Shown: positions 11,601-20,427, counted from the stretch's first letter. The stretch: 35,001 bases of DNA from Cyanobium sp. FGCU52 (GCA_024958715.1 JANWUS010000009.1:1-35001), one strand, 5' to 3'. Notes: generated by a model from the letters alone, not told the origin. Numbers and translations are program-made.

Positions 11601-12141
11601 ATCGGTTCAGGATGAGCTGAACGATCTTATTCGTGAGATGGAAGAATCCGATGGAGCAAAGGATCATTCGGAAAAAGCTGCACGCACCACACAGGACGCG
11701 TCTCACTTTGCTTCCATGTTGTTCTTTTTGTCCCTGGTCGGAATGATGTGTATGGGACTTGGTTTCTGGGTTGGCCAGTCAACTGCCAAGATCGCCCAGT
11801 CGCAGGGTTCCCTGTCCAGAGATCACTTGGTGTCTGCACAGCAGGGTTGGAGGGCTGAGGGATCCGGCGTTTTCTATCGTTGGTGCCGGGGGGAATGTCA
11901 TGCTCCCAAGCTGTATGGGGGAGGAGTGAGTCAAGTGTTCGAAGTTCGCTGTGCGGATCGCCCATGTGGAGACCTTCACATGCGTTTCAATGTCCTGAAT
12001 GCCCAGGGTCAACCCATTGATCAGATTGTGTTGAAGGAGAGGGGACTGCAGGGGGAACTGCGACGTTTCATCGTTGAAAGCCAGGATCAGGCTGCGGTTT
12101 CCATCGAACTGAGTGAATTCAACGCTCGCGCCCGGATCTGA
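11581..12141 (+). CDS. Single-span membrane protein of unknown function
   Basis: A 186-residue protein of no family I recognise. It has an acidic N-terminus (NDLIREMEESD), one membrane span at about residues 44-67 (FASMLFFLSLVGMMCMGLGFWVG), and a C-terminal region of ~115 residues containing four cysteines (WCRGECHAP, VRCADRPCGDL) that could form disulfides if it faces the periplasm. The end of the chain (LNAQGQPIDQIVLKERGLQGELRRFIVES) looks beta-rich. It begins inside the last codons of the preceding membrane-protein gene, implying a two-gene operon whose products may work together. The same frame stays open for 31 codons after the TGA. Confidence 0.65.
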   Translation: MNDHPDESVQDELNDLIREMEESDGAKDHSEKAARTTQDASHFASMLFFLSLVGMMCMGLGFWVGQSTAKIAQSQGSLSRDHLVSAQQGWRAEGSGVFYRWCRGECHAPKLYGGGVSQVFEVRCADRPCGDLHMRFNVLNAQGQPIDQIVLKERGLQGELRRFIVESQDQAAVSIELSEFNARARI

Positions 12142-12453
12142 GTCCCCGGTAAACCGCCACTCTTCTATGAGGTCTGGTTGAGCCAGCGCTTGCCCCTGCG
12201 CGTCACGGATTTCCCGGGGCTGTCGCTGCACCCCTGAGCCGAGGCGGTTGGCGATCCCGGGGAGCGTTTCGTGTCACGAGTTCATGACGATCGATGACGC
12301 TGCCCATGGTCGTCATCCCTCCCCAGTCCCATTCCGAGAGCTGGCGTTCCGGTGAGGAGAACGGCACGGCTGATTCGGTTCTCCGCCCTGTCCCATCCGT
12401 GCGCGCCCCGGTGGAACTCGCTAAAGGTGTGAGGTCCGCGCCCTGGCTCCGTC
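12142..12453. other. Intergenic region before sucrose-phosphate synthase
   Basis: About 310 bp without a gene I can support. In the frame of the preceding protein, after its TGA, 31 open codons read VPGKPPLFYEVWLSQRLPLR followed by VTDFPGLSLHP and a TGA at 12235-12237; this looks protein-like and may be the tail of a lost gene. Nested inverted repeats occur around 12284-12317 (ATGACGA with TCGTCAT, and GATGACG with CGTCATC). The promoter for the downstream synthase should lie here, but I see no convincing -10/-35 pair. Confidence 0.4.
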
Positions 12454-14637
12454 TTGGGTCTGTACGTCCTCCACCTCCATCTCCATGGTCTGTTCCGAGG
12501 CCGTGACCTGGAGCTCGGGCGTGATCCCGACACGGGCGGACAGACCACCTACGTGCTGGAGCTGGCCCGCAGCCTGGCGGCCCGTCCGGAGGTGGAGCGG
12601 GTGGAGGTGGTCACCCGGCTGATCCACGACCGCCGCGTTTCGGCCGACTACGCCCGCCCCACCGAGCCGATCGGCCCCGATGCCGTGATTCGGCGCTTCG
12701 CCTTCGGGCCCCGCCGCTACCTGCGCAAGGAACTGCTCTGGCCCCATCTCGACGAACTGGCCGACAGCCTGGCGGAGACGCTGCTGGCCCAGCCCCGCCT
12801 GCCGGACTGGATCCATGCCCACTACGCCGATGCCGGTTATGTGGGGGCCCTGCTGCGCCGCCGTCTGGGCATCCCGCTGGTGTTCACCGGCCATTCCCTC
12901 GGCCGGGAGAAACGGCGCCGGCTGATGGCCAGCGGCCTGGAGCCCGGCCAGATCGACCAGCAGTACGCCATGGCCCGGCGGATCGATGCCGAGGAACTGG
13001 CGTTGGCCCACAGCTCCCTGGTGGTCACCAGCACCGGCCAGGAGCGTGACGTGCAGTACGCCCGCTATGGGCGTTTCCGCCCTGAGTGCTCGCGTGTGAT
13101 CCCCCCGGGGGTCGATGCCCATCAGTTCTTCCCGCCCCAGCCGTCCCGCCGCGACGCCGACCTGGTGGTGGAGTCCCTGATGCAGCCGTTCCTGAGGGAA
13201 CCGGCCAAACCGCCGGTGCTCTCGATCTGCCGGGCCGATCATCGCAAGAACATTCCGGCCCTGGTGGAGGTGTTCGGCCGTTCCGATCACCTCCGCCAGC
13301 ACCACAACCTGGTGCTGGTGCTGGGCTGTCGTTCCGATCCGCGCCAGCTGGAGAAGGCCCAGCGCGAGGTGTTCCAGCAGGTGTTCGAACTTGTGGATCG
13401 CTTCGATCTCTACGGCAAGGTGGCCTATCCCAAACAGCACGAGCGCGCCCAGATCCCTGAGATCTACCGCTGGGCGGCCCGGCGCCGGGGCGTGTTCGTC
13501 AACCCGGCGCTCACCGAGCCGTTCGGTCTCACCCTGCTGGAGGCGGCCGCCTGCGGGTTGCCGGTGGTGGCCACCGACGACGGGGGGCCGCGAGACATCC
13601 TCCAGCGCTGCGAGAACGGTCTGCTGGTGGACGTCTCCGACCTCGACGCCCTGCAGCAGGGGGTGGAGGAGAGCCTCCGCTCACCCGCCCGCTGGCAGAC
13701 CTGGAGCACCAACGGCATCGAAGCCGTCAGCCGGCACTACAGCTGGGATGCCCACGTGCTCCAGTACCTCGGAGAGGTCACGGCGGCCCTCAGCTCCGCC
13801 GCTGCCCAGCGGCCTGCGCTCTGGTTCCGCCATGCCGCAGATCCGGCGGCAGCGGCAGCTCACCGCCGCCTGCTGGTGCTCGACCTCGACGCCTGTCTGG
13901 TTCGGCCCGATCCCGCCAGCCTCGGCGAACTCAGGCGGCGCCTGGAGGCCGATCCCCAGTTGGCGATCGGGGTGGCCACGGGCCGGGGATTCAAGTCGGC
14001 TCGGCTGCGCTTCGCCGAACTGGGCCTCCCGCATCCGGTGCTCTGGATCACCCGCACCGGCAGCGAGATCCACCTCGCCCAGGATGACGCCGAGGCCGAC
14101 GCCGAAGAACCGCTCTATGCGCCCGATCCCCACTGGGAGCGCCACATCGCCCGTCACTGGGACCGGGCGGGGGTGGTGGCGGCCCTGGCCGAACTGGGGG
14201 ATCGTCTGAGGCTCCAGGGGCCGGGCGACCAGGGCCCCTACAAGGTGAGCTACACCCTCGGCGAGGCTGATCAGAGCATCCTGCCTTCGGTGCGCCAGGC
14301 TCTGCATCACCGGGGTCTGCTGGCGCGGCCCCAGCTCTTCCAGCACTGGTATCTCGACGTCCTGCCCCTCACCGCCTCGAAGTCGGAAGCGATCCGCTAC
14401 CTCGCCCTGCGCTGGAACCTGCCTCTGGGCAGCATCCTGGTGGAGGCGGCCCAGCAGGGCGATGGTGAGCTGCTGCGGGGCCTGCCCCTCGGTGTCGTGC
14501 CCGACGACCATGACCCTGCCCTTGAGAGCCTGCGGGGGCGGCGGCGGGTGTTCTTCGCTTCACGCCCCCAGGCCTGGGGACTGCTTGAGGGTCTCGACCA
14601 TCACCGTTTCCTCAGGCCCGGCGGCGACAGCCGCTGA
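12454..14637 (+). CDS. Sucrose-phosphate synthase with fused HAD (SPP-like) domain
   Basis: Makes sucrose-6-phosphate from UDP-glucose and fructose-6-phosphate, for compatible-solute and carbon storage. Residues 1-~450 are a GT-B glycosyltransferase (family GT4): LHLHGLFRG and DPDTGGQTTYVLELARSL at the N-terminus, TGHSLGREKRRRL in the middle, and the donor-site motif TEPFGLTLLEAAACGLPVVA. Residues ~470-727 are an HAD phosphatase-like domain with DLDACL (Asp477, Asp479), ATGRGFKS and Lys643 in SKSEAI. Its last motif, normally GDSGND, reads AAQQGD, so the first metal-binding Asp is Ala. Phosphatase activity is therefore doubtful. The TTG at 12454 is the only plausible start after an in-frame TGA at 12430 that still includes MGLYVLHLHLHGLF. 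It converges on the LCP gene with a 15-bp gap. Confidence 0.93.
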   Translation: MGLYVLHLHLHGLFRGRDLELGRDPDTGGQTTYVLELARSLAARPEVERVEVVTRLIHDRRVSADYARPTEPIGPDAVIRRFAFGPRRYLRKELLWPHLDELADSLAETLLAQPRLPDWIHAHYADAGYVGALLRRRLGIPLVFTGHSLGREKRRRLMASGLEPGQIDQQYAMARRIDAEELALAHSSLVVTSTGQERDVQYARYGRFRPECSRVIPPGVDAHQFFPPQPSRRDADLVVESLMQPFLREPAKPPVLSICRADHRKNIPALVEVFGRSDHLRQHHNLVLVLGCRSDPRQLEKAQREVFQQVFELVDRFDLYGKVAYPKQHERAQIPEIYRWAARRRGVFVNPALTEPFGLTLLEAAACGLPVVATDDGGPRDILQRCENGLLVDVSDLDALQQGVEESLRSPARWQTWSTNGIEAVSRHYSWDAHVLQYLGEVTAALSSAAAQRPALWFRHAADPAAAAAHRRLLVLDLDACLVRPDPASLGELRRRLEADPQLAIGVATGRGFKSARLRFAELGLPHPVLWITRTGSEIHLAQDDAEADAEEPLYAPDPHWERHIARHWDRAGVVAALAELGDRLRLQGPGDQGPYKVSYTLGEADQSILPSVRQALHHRGLLARPQLFQHWYLDVLPLTASKSEAIRYLALRWNLPLGSILVEAAQQGDGELLRGLPLGVVPDDHDPALESLRGRRRVFFASRPQAWGLLEGLDHHRFLRPGGDSR

Positions 14638-14652
14638 GCTGAGCGGCCGGCT

Positions 14653-15663
14653 TCAGGGCGTGGGTTCCTCGCCGCTGCCGGTGGGATGGGCCGTGTTGGT
14701 GTCGGGCATCCAGTAGCTGAGATCGTCCTGCCAGTAGAGGCGCCCCGGCAGCCGCGTGGTGCTCAGCTTGGTGCGGGCCATCGCCGTCAGCAGCTGGGTC
14801 ATCTCGATCGGCGTCAGGTCCGTACGGATGTCCTCGCCGGCGATCTTCAGCAGCGCGGGCAGCTGGGCGAGGGTGGAGGGCTGGACGAGGCGCGTGAACA
14901 CCTGGTTGATCACCAGCCGCTGCCGTTCCATCCGGCCCAGGTCGCCCGCCTCGTCGTGGCGGAAGCGCAGGAACCCGAGCAGGTCGTCGCCGCGCAGCAC
15001 CTGGCGGCCGGGGTAGAGGTCGATGTAGAGGCCCTGGGCATTGTCCACGTAGTACATGCGCTTGGGTACGTCGACTTCGACCCCGCCGAGGGCGTTGGCC
15101 ACCTTGGCCACCGCGTCGAGATCCACCCGCAGGTAGCGCTCCACCGGTTCACCCACCAGATGGCCCACCTCCCGCTTGGCGGCCTCGATGCCGCTGGTGG
15201 CGAGCAGGGCGTTGGCCTTCATCACCGGCTCTCCCGGCTGCTCCACGTAGGTGTCGCGGGGCACCTGGGTGATGCGGGTGATGCCGTCGCCGATCTGGAC
15301 GGTGAACATCACATCGGTGTTCTCACCGACGTGATCGGTGCCCACCACCAGCACGCGGCGATTGCCGATCCCCAGCGGATCCAGCACGGCCGCCAGGCTC
15401 CTGGGGCCATTCAGCAGACCCGCCAGGGTGGCGGCACCATTGCGGGCCAGTTCGGGCAGCGGTCCGGCCAGGCCATAGCCCAGGCTCAGGCCCAGGGCGA
15501 AGCTCAGCAGGGCCGGCCGGCGCCGACGCGGTGGGGAGGGCTGGGAAGGGCGTCGTCGGCTCAGCAGATCGGGAACGGTTGTCAGGCCGGCCTTTGCCCC
15601 TGCCCGCCCGTTTCGATCCCGCGATCCTCGGCGCTGGGGGACATGGGACTGTGCCTGGCTCAT
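14653..15663 (-). CDS. LytR-CpsA-Psr (LCP) family cell-wall glycopolymer ligase
   Basis: A membrane-anchored transferase that attaches undecaprenyl-linked polymers to peptidoglycan. The N-terminus is basic (RRRRP), followed by one membrane span (ALLSFALGLSLGYGLAGPL), and then the extracellular LCP domain. Family residues are visible: LVVGTDHVGENTDVMFTVQI, where the Asp lies in the pyrophosphate site; ITQVPRDTYVE with the conserved Arg; and FLRFRHDEAGDLGRMERQR with its Arg-Asp-Arg set. An ATG at 15663 (MSQAQSHVPQ) is preferred to the GTG at 15675. The 336-aa length is typical. No specific glycan can be assigned. purT lies just upstream on the same strand. Confidence 0.9.
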   Translation of the reverse strand: MSQAQSHVPQRRGSRDRNGRAGAKAGLTTVPDLLSRRRPSQPSPPRRRRPALLSFALGLSLGYGLAGPLPELARNGAATLAGLLNGPRSLAAVLDPLGIGNRRVLVVGTDHVGENTDVMFTVQIGDGITRITQVPRDTYVEQPGEPVMKANALLATSGIEAAKREVGHLVGEPVERYLRVDLDAVAKVANALGGVEVDVPKRMYYVDNAQGLYIDLYPGRQVLRGDDLLGFLRFRHDEAGDLGRMERQRLVINQVFTRLVQPSTLAQLPALLKIAGEDIRTDLTPIEMTQLLTAMARTKLSTTRLPGRLYWQDDLSYWMPDTNTAHPTGSGEEPTP

Positions 15664-15728
15664 GGTCGTTCCCACCGGGCCGCACCATAAGGCCCGAATC
15701 CTGCCGCTACCAGTGGGCTGCGCCGGTT

Positions 15729-16919
15729 TCAGGCGCTGGTCCTGACATGCACGCCGGCCGCGGCGGTATCCGCCCGCTCCCGTGCCTGGGCCAGGGTCTC
15801 GCCGCGGGCCAGGGCCACCCCCATGCGCCGGCCGGGGCGGGCATCGGGCTTGCCGAACAGCAGCACCTGGCTCTCGGGGACGGCCAGGGCCTGCTCCAGG
15901 CCCTCGTAGGTCACGGCGTCGGCGGCCTCCGCGGCCAGAATCACCCGGCTGGCGGCCGGTCCCAGGCTGCGGATCTCCGGGATCGGCAGGCCCAGCACCG
16001 CCCGCACATGCAGGTCGAATTCGCTCAGGTTCTGGCCCGCCAGCGTCACCAGCCCGGTGTCGTGGGGCCTGGGGGAGAGCTCCGAGAACACCACCTCCTC
16101 CTCACCCGGAGCGCCGCAGAGGAAGAACTCCACCCCGAACAGTCCGGCGCCGCCCAGGTCGTCGGTCACCGCCCGGGCCATGGTCTGGGCGGCGGCCAGC
16201 TGCGCCTCTCCGAGAACGGCCGGCTGCCAGCTGCACTGGTAGTCACCCCGCTCCTGCACATGGCCGATCGGCGGGCAGAACAGGGTCGGTCCCTGCCACT
16301 GCTTCACCGTGAGCAGGGTGATCTCCAGCTCGAAGCGCAGGAACTCCTCCACGATCACCCGCGCGCCGGTCCCCCGGGCCCCCGCCATGGCGGCCTCCCA
16401 GGCGGCGGCGACGCCCTCCGGGCCCTGCACCACGCTCTGGCCCTTGCCCGAGGAGCTCATCACCGGCTTCACCACCACCGGCCAACCCAGAGGCGCCGCC
16501 GCCGCCGCCAGGGCCTCGGCGCTCTCGGCGTAGGCGAACCGGGCCGTGCGCAGGCCCAGGCCGCCTGCCGCCAGGTCGCGGATGCGGTCGCGGTTCATCG
16601 TCACCGCCGTGGCCCGGGCGGTGGGAATCACGGTGATGCCCTCGGCCTCCAGCTCCGCCAGGGCATCCACCGCCAGCGCCTCGATCTCCGGAATCACCAC
16701 ATCGGGTCGGTGGCGGCGCACCACCGTGCGCAGCGCCTCCGCGTCGGTCATGGCGATCACCTCGGCGACATCGGCCACCTGCATCGCCGGCGCGCCGGGA
16801 TAGCGGTCCACCGCGATCACGCGGCAGCCCAGGCGCTGGGCGGCGATGGCCACCTCCTTGCCCAGTTCACCGCTGCCCAGGAGCATCAGGGTGCGGGGGA
16901 AGGGGGTCGGGGTTGTCAT
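15729..16919 (-). CDS. purT: Formate-dependent phosphoribosylglycinamide formyltransferase (GAR transformylase 2)
   Basis: ATP-grasp enzyme that forms formyl-GAR from GAR, formate and ATP in purine synthesis, avoiding 10-formyl-tetrahydrofolate. The N-terminal motif LMLLGSGELGKEVAIAAQRL is diagnostic. The ATP-grasp core shows VVVKPVMSSSGKGQSVV, VIVEEFLRFELEITLLTV, and LFGVEFFLC with FSELSPRPHDTGLVTL for Mg-ATP. At 396 aa it has full family length. Its formate could come from PurU, encoded at 26991-27869 in this same window. The 53-bp gap before the LCP gene on the same strand permits co-transcription. Confidence 0.97.
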   Translation of the reverse strand: MTTPTPFPRTLMLLGSGELGKEVAIAAQRLGCRVIAVDRYPGAPAMQVADVAEVIAMTDAEALRTVVRRHRPDVVIPEIEALAVDALAELEAEGITVIPTARATAVTMNRDRIRDLAAGGLGLRTARFAYAESAEALAAAAAPLGWPVVVKPVMSSSGKGQSVVQGPEGVAAAWEAAMAGARGTGARVIVEEFLRFELEITLLTVKQWQGPTLFCPPIGHVQERGDYQCSWQPAVLGEAQLAAAQTMARAVTDDLGGAGLFGVEFFLCGAPGEEEVVFSELSPRPHDTGLVTLAGQNLSEFDLHVRAVLGLPIPEIRSLGPAASRVILAAEAADAVTYEGLEQALAVPESQVLLFGKPDARPGRRMGVALARGETLAQARERADTAAAGVHVRTSA

Positions 16920-16985
16920 GGGGAATCGGGCCGAACGCCGCCGTGATCCTCTCCCCTAGCGTGCCGCCGTCCCCGCTTCGCCCCC

Positions 16986-17150
16986 GTGCCCGCTCCCCTG
17001 CCGCTGGCCCTGCGTACCGCCGGCGACGCCGCCGAACTGCCGTTCGGCTGGGATGTGGCCGACCTGCAGCGCTGGACCCTGATCTACCTGGGGATCTCCT
17101 CGCTCGCCTTCGTGCTGGTGTGGGTGGTGGGCTATCTGCGGCGTCGTTGA
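16986..17150 (+). CDS. 54-residue single-span membrane protein
   Basis: A small ORF, GTG to TGA, with the sequence pattern of a real short membrane protein: residues 1-32 are soluble (ending DLQRWT), then one span TLIYLGISSLAFVLVWVV, and a basic end GYLRRR that would stay cytoplasmic or stromal. It lies in the only stretch between purT (minus) and the 79-aa gene (minus) and fills it almost completely. I believe similar short proteins exist in other picocyanobacteria but cannot name a family. It is not PsbX, PetG or another photosystem small subunit that I recognise. No Shine-Dalgarno is evident before the GTG. Confidence 0.55.
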   Translation: MPAPLPLALRTAGDAAELPFGWDVADLQRWTLIYLGISSLAFVLVWVVGYLRRR

Positions 17151-17168
17151 CGGGGCGCCCGCCTGCGC

Positions 17169-17408
17169 TCAGTGCTGGAGCAGGGTGAGCTGCCGTTCCG
17201 GCGGCTCCTCGCTCACGAAGCCGTAGGCCTCGAACACCGCCGGATCCGGATGGGTGATGTGCTGGCCGTCGGGATGGCGCTCAAGCAGGAACCCCTCGGC
17301 GGCCATGCGGCGCATCAGGGCCGCGGCCTCCTCGAACCGGGCTGCCATCGCGTCGAGGCTGGCGCAGTCGGCGGTCAGACCCGCCTCCTTCCAGGTGAAG
17401 TAGGCCAT
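17169..17408 (-). CDS. Conserved 79-residue protein of unknown function
   Basis: A small soluble protein with a clean ATG and no signal peptide or membrane span. The N-terminal half (YFTWKEAGLTADCASLDAMA, then ARFEEAAALMRRMAAEG) is helical and amphipathic; the C-terminal half holds short turns (ERHPDGQHITHPDPAVFEAY, then GFVSEEPPERQLTL). Its regular composition and position 25 bp downstream of mraY on the same strand support a real gene. I recognise it only as a probable conserved picocyanobacterial hypothetical. Confidence 0.65.
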   Translation of the reverse strand: MAYFTWKEAGLTADCASLDAMAARFEEAAALMRRMAAEGFLLERHPDGQHITHPDPAVFEAYGFVSEEPPERQLTLLQH

Positions 17409-17433
17409 GGCAGTGGCGGCGGCAGGTGGGGGC

Positions 17434-18567
17434 TCAGGGCCGCAGGATCAGCCCCAGCACCACCAGTATCAGGCTGACGCCCCAGAAGGAGAGCACCACG
17501 CCCTGTTCGCTCAGGCCGCCGAGCTCGAAGTGGTGATGCAGCGGGGCCATGCGGAACAGGCGGCGTCCCTGGCCGTCGGCACCCTTGGTGGCCTTGAACA
17601 CCCACACCTGCAGGATCACCGAAATGGATTCGGCCAGGAACACGCCGCCCATCAGCAGCAGGGGCCAGAGGCTGTTGCTGAGCAGCGCCACCGCCGAGAG
17701 GGCCGCTCCCATGGCCAGGGAGCCCGTGTCGCCCATGAACACCCGGGCCGGGTGGCGGTTCTGGCTGAGGAAGCCGAGCCAGCAGCCGGCCATGGCGGCA
17801 CAGAAGCCGGCCAGGGCGGCATCGCCCCCATGGCCGCGCAGCATCAGCTGCAGACCCATGCCGGTGAACACCACGGCGCCGCAGCCGGCGGCCAGGCCGT
17901 CGAGGCCATCGGTGAGGTTGGTGGCGTTGCTCTCCGCCAGGAACACGAACAGCCCCAGGGGCCAGATCGCCAGCCCCAGCGGCAGCACCCAGCCGAAGGG
18001 CAGACCCACGTCGCCCGGGGTGCCGCCCCCCAGCCAGCCGCCCCACGCCGCCCACACCAGGAAGGCGAGGGCCGCCAGGGCCTGGAGCAGAAGCTTGCCG
18101 CGGGGGGTGAGGCCCGTGTTGGTCTGGCGGGTGAGGCTGCGCCAGTCGTCGACGGCCCCGATCGCCATGTAGGCCAGGGTGACGGCGGCCACGGCCGGCA
18201 GGCGGGGATCGGTGGGATCCAGCAGAGCCCCCACCAGCACCCCCACCGGCACCACCAGCAGGCCGCCCATGGTGGGGGTGCCCGCCTTGCTGAGGTGGGC
18301 CTGCGGACCCTCCTCACGGATCACCTGGCCAAGCTTCAGGCTGCGCAGGTGGGGCACGCCCCAGCGGGCGACGCCGGCGGCCACGGCCGCGGCCACCACC
18401 AGGGGGATGGTGAGGGCGGAATTGGCCACCAGGGCATCACTGGCCAGGCAGGCGAGCAGCACGATCGTCGCCAGCACCCCGGCCATGACGCGGCCGTCGA
18501 TGCGGGCCGGTTGCTTGGGGCTGCCGGCGCCGGTGCCGCTGGAGCCTGCGGTGGGGGTTCCGGCCAT
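17434..18567 (-). CDS. mraY: Phospho-N-acetylmuramoyl-pentapeptide-transferase
   Basis: Integral membrane enzyme that moves phospho-MurNAc-pentapeptide onto undecaprenyl phosphate to make lipid I, the first membrane step of peptidoglycan synthesis. Hallmarks: [15 protein letters not shown] near the first loop, the Asp cluster in [41 protein letters not shown], and the His triplet in [12 protein letters not shown]. About ten hydrophobic spans are visible. The N-terminal ~25 residues are a Ser/Gly/Pro-rich extension. It lies alone rather than in a dcw cluster, as is usual in cyanobacteria. Confidence 0.97.
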   Translation of the reverse strand: MAGTPTAGSSGTGAGSPKQPARIDGRVMAGVLATIVLLACLASDALVANSALTIPLVVAAAVAAGVARWGVPHLRSLKLGQVIREEGPQAHLSKAGTPTMGGLLVVPVGVLVGALLDPTDPRLPAVAAVTLAYMAIGAVDDWRSLTRQTNTGLTPRGKLLLQALAALAFLVWAAWGGWLGGGTPGDVGLPFGWVLPLGLAIWPLGLFVFLAESNATNLTDGLDGLAAGCGAVVFTGMGLQLMLRGHGGDAALAGFCAAMAGCWLGFLSQNRHPARVFMGDTGSLAMGAALSAVALLSNSLWPLLLMGGVFLAESISVILQVWVFKATKGADGQGRRLFRMAPLHHHFELGGLSEQGVVLSFWGVSLILVVLGLILRP

Positions 18568-18589
18568 GGGACTCAGGCGGGCGGGGGGA

Positions 18590-18841
18590 TCAGTCCTCCC
18601 AGTCTTCCTCGGTCGCCTCGTCGGCCTGGTTGTAATCCTCCTTCTCGCCCATCAGCGCCGAGAGTTCCTCCTCCTCCACGGTGCTCACCTCGGTGCCGGC
18701 GGTGTCCTCGTCGGCCACGAGGCGGCCGCTGGCCTCCAGCAGGCTCAGCAGATCGGGTTCATCGCGCAGGGGAAGCACCGGCGCCGGCTCGTCGCGGCGG
18801 TAGCGGGTGAGGGAGGGGTTGACGGTATCGAGGATGCTCAT
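18590..18841 (-). CDS. DUF3134-type acidic protein
   Basis: An 83-residue acidic protein. The N-terminal part [20 protein letters not shown] with [16 protein letters not shown] matches my memory of DUF3134, a small cyanobacterial family of unknown function; the C-terminal third is almost all Glu/Asp ([20 protein letters not shown]). The frame extends up to 18895, but ATG 18841 ([11 protein letters not shown]) is the natural start and the upstream codons look like untranslated leader. It ends 22 bp before mraY on the same strand. Confidence 0.75.
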   Translation of the reverse strand: MSILDTVNPSLTRYRRDEPAPVLPLRDEPDLLSLLEASGRLVADEDTAGTEVSTVEEEELSALMGEKEDYNQADEATEEDWED

Positions 18842-18927
18842 GCGGGGCGTGACGGGGTGGACGGGACGGCACCCCGAGAAAGGCCGATCCGCCATCCTAC
18901 GCCGTGGACTCCCCCCCCCCTTCCCCG

Positions 18928-19182
18928 ATGTCTTCCGCCAAGCTCCGCCAGGTGGCCTGGGTGTGGGGCCTGTCCCTGGCCGTGGCCGCCGCGCTGGCGG
19001 CCGCCGGCGCCCGCTGGCCCCAGCCCCTGCCCCCCCGGGCCGATGCGGCTCTGGCGCTGGTGCTGCTGCCGCCCCTGGCCATGCTCCTCTGGATGCTCAG
19101 CCGGGGGCGGGAGGGTGACGGCTGGGGAGGAGAATCCCTCCGCACGAGAGAATCCGCACGAGCGGAACAGGAGACGCGCTGA
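18928..19182 (+). CDS. Small two-span membrane protein coupled to argG
   Basis: An 84-residue protein with two hydrophobic segments, [20 protein letters not shown] and [20 protein letters not shown], and a hydrophilic, charged tail. No family recognised. Its TGA (19180-19182) overlaps the argG ATG (19182-19184) as TGATG, the usual sign of translational coupling. Start is ATG 18928; a GTG at 18904 is also open, but a run of ten C residues (18911-18920) lies between them. A GGAGA (19171-19175) inside its end is the likely ribosome-binding site of argG. Confidence 0.6.
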   Translation: MSSAKLRQVAWVWGLSLAVAAALAAAGARWPQPLPPRADAALALVLLPPLAMLLWMLSRGREGDGWGGESLRTRESARAEQETR

Positions 19183-20390
19183 TGGGTCGGGCCAAGAAGG
19201 CGGTGCTGGCGTATTCGGGTGGTGTGGACACCAGCGTCTGCATTCCCTATCTGAAGCAGGAATGGGGCGTGGAGGAGGTGATCACCTTCGCCGCCGACCT
19301 CGGCCAGGGCGACGAACTGGAGCCGATCCGCCAGAAGGCCCTGGATTCCGGCGCCAGCCAGTCGATCGTGGGCGACCTGATCGAGCCGTTCATCACCGAG
19401 TTCGCCTTCCCGGCCATCCGCGCCAACGCCCTGTACGAAGGCCGCTATCCCCTCAGCACCGCCCTGGCGCGGCCGCTGATCGCCCGCCGGCTGGTGGAGG
19501 TGGCCCGGGAGGTGGGGGCCGATGCCGTGGCCCACGGCTGCACCGGCAAGGGCAACGATCAGGTGCGCTTCGACGTGGCGATCGGTTCCCTTGCACCGGA
19601 CCTGAAGGTTCTCGCCCCGGCACGGGAGTGGGGCATGAGCCGGGAGCAGACGATCGCCTACGGCGAGCGCTGCGGCATCCCGGCGCCGGTGAGCAAGAAA
19701 TCCCCCTATTCGATCGACCTCAACCTCCTGGGCCGCAGCATCGAGGCCGGGTCTCTCGAAGACCCGGATGTGGAGCCGCCTGAGGAGATCTATGCCCTCA
19801 CCCGCTCGGTGGAGGCCGCCCCCGACAGCGCGCAGATCGTGGAGATCGGCTTCGCCCAGGGCAACCCGGTGAGCATCGACGGCGTGGCGCTCGATCCCGT
19901 GAGCCTGATCCGCCGGGCCAACGAACTTGCCGGTCTGCACGGCTTCGGCCGGCTCGACATGGTGGAGAACCGGGTGGTGGGCATCAAGAGCCGCGAGATC
20001 TACGAAACCCCCGGCCTGCTGCTGCTGATCAAGGCCCACCAGGAACTCGAGAGCCTCACCCTGGCTGCCGACGTGCAGCGCTACAAGCGCCAGATCGAGG
20101 CCAGCTGGGCCGATCTGGTGTATCAGGGCCTCTGGTACGGCCCGCTGAAGGAGGCCCTCGACGGCTTCCTCGACCGCACCCAGGCCAGCGTGAACGGCAC
20201 GGTGCGGGTGAAGCTGCACAAGGGCAACGCCACCGTGATCGGCCGGCGCAGCACCGCCGACAGCCTCTACGTCCCCGACATGGCCACCTACGGCGCCGAG
20301 GACCGGTTCGACCACAAGGCGGCCGAAGGGTTCATCTACGTCTGGGGTCTGCCCACGCGGCTGTGGGCCGCATCCCGCCGGGGCCGCTGA
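19182..20390 (+). CDS. argG: Argininosuccinate synthase
   Basis: Joins citrulline and aspartate with ATP hydrolysis to AMP, the penultimate step of arginine synthesis. The N-terminal P-loop-like ATP pyrophosphatase motif [15 protein letters not shown] is intact. Further family blocks: [13 protein letters not shown], the citrulline/aspartate-binding region [34 protein letters not shown] and [18 protein letters not shown]. Full length at 402 aa. It converges on the coiled-coil protein gene at 20428, with a GC-only inverted repeat (GGGGG at 20423-20427, CCCCC from 20433) in the gap that could help end both transcripts. Confidence 0.98.
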   Translation: MGRAKKAVLAYSGGVDTSVCIPYLKQEWGVEEVITFAADLGQGDELEPIRQKALDSGASQSIVGDLIEPFITEFAFPAIRANALYEGRYPLSTALARPLIARRLVEVAREVGADAVAHGCTGKGNDQVRFDVAIGSLAPDLKVLAPAREWGMSREQTIAYGERCGIPAPVSKKSPYSIDLNLLGRSIEAGSLEDPDVEPPEEIYALTRSVEAAPDSAQIVEIGFAQGNPVSIDGVALDPVSLIRRANELAGLHGFGRLDMVENRVVGIKSREIYETPGLLLLIKAHQELESLTLAADVQRYKRQIEASWADLVYQGLWYGPLKEALDGFLDRTQASVNGTVRVKLHKGNATVIGRRSTADSLYVPDMATYGAEDRFDHKAAEGFIYVWGLPTRLWAASRRGR

Positions 20391-20427
20391 GGCCCAGCGC
20401 GGAAGGGTGCGCGAACGGGTGAGGGGG

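Noticed and set aside
12294-12506. 70-codon plus-strand frame overlapping the start of sucrose-phosphate synthase
   Set aside because: It runs out of frame into the conserved N-terminus of the synthase, with Pro/Arg/Ser-rich text.
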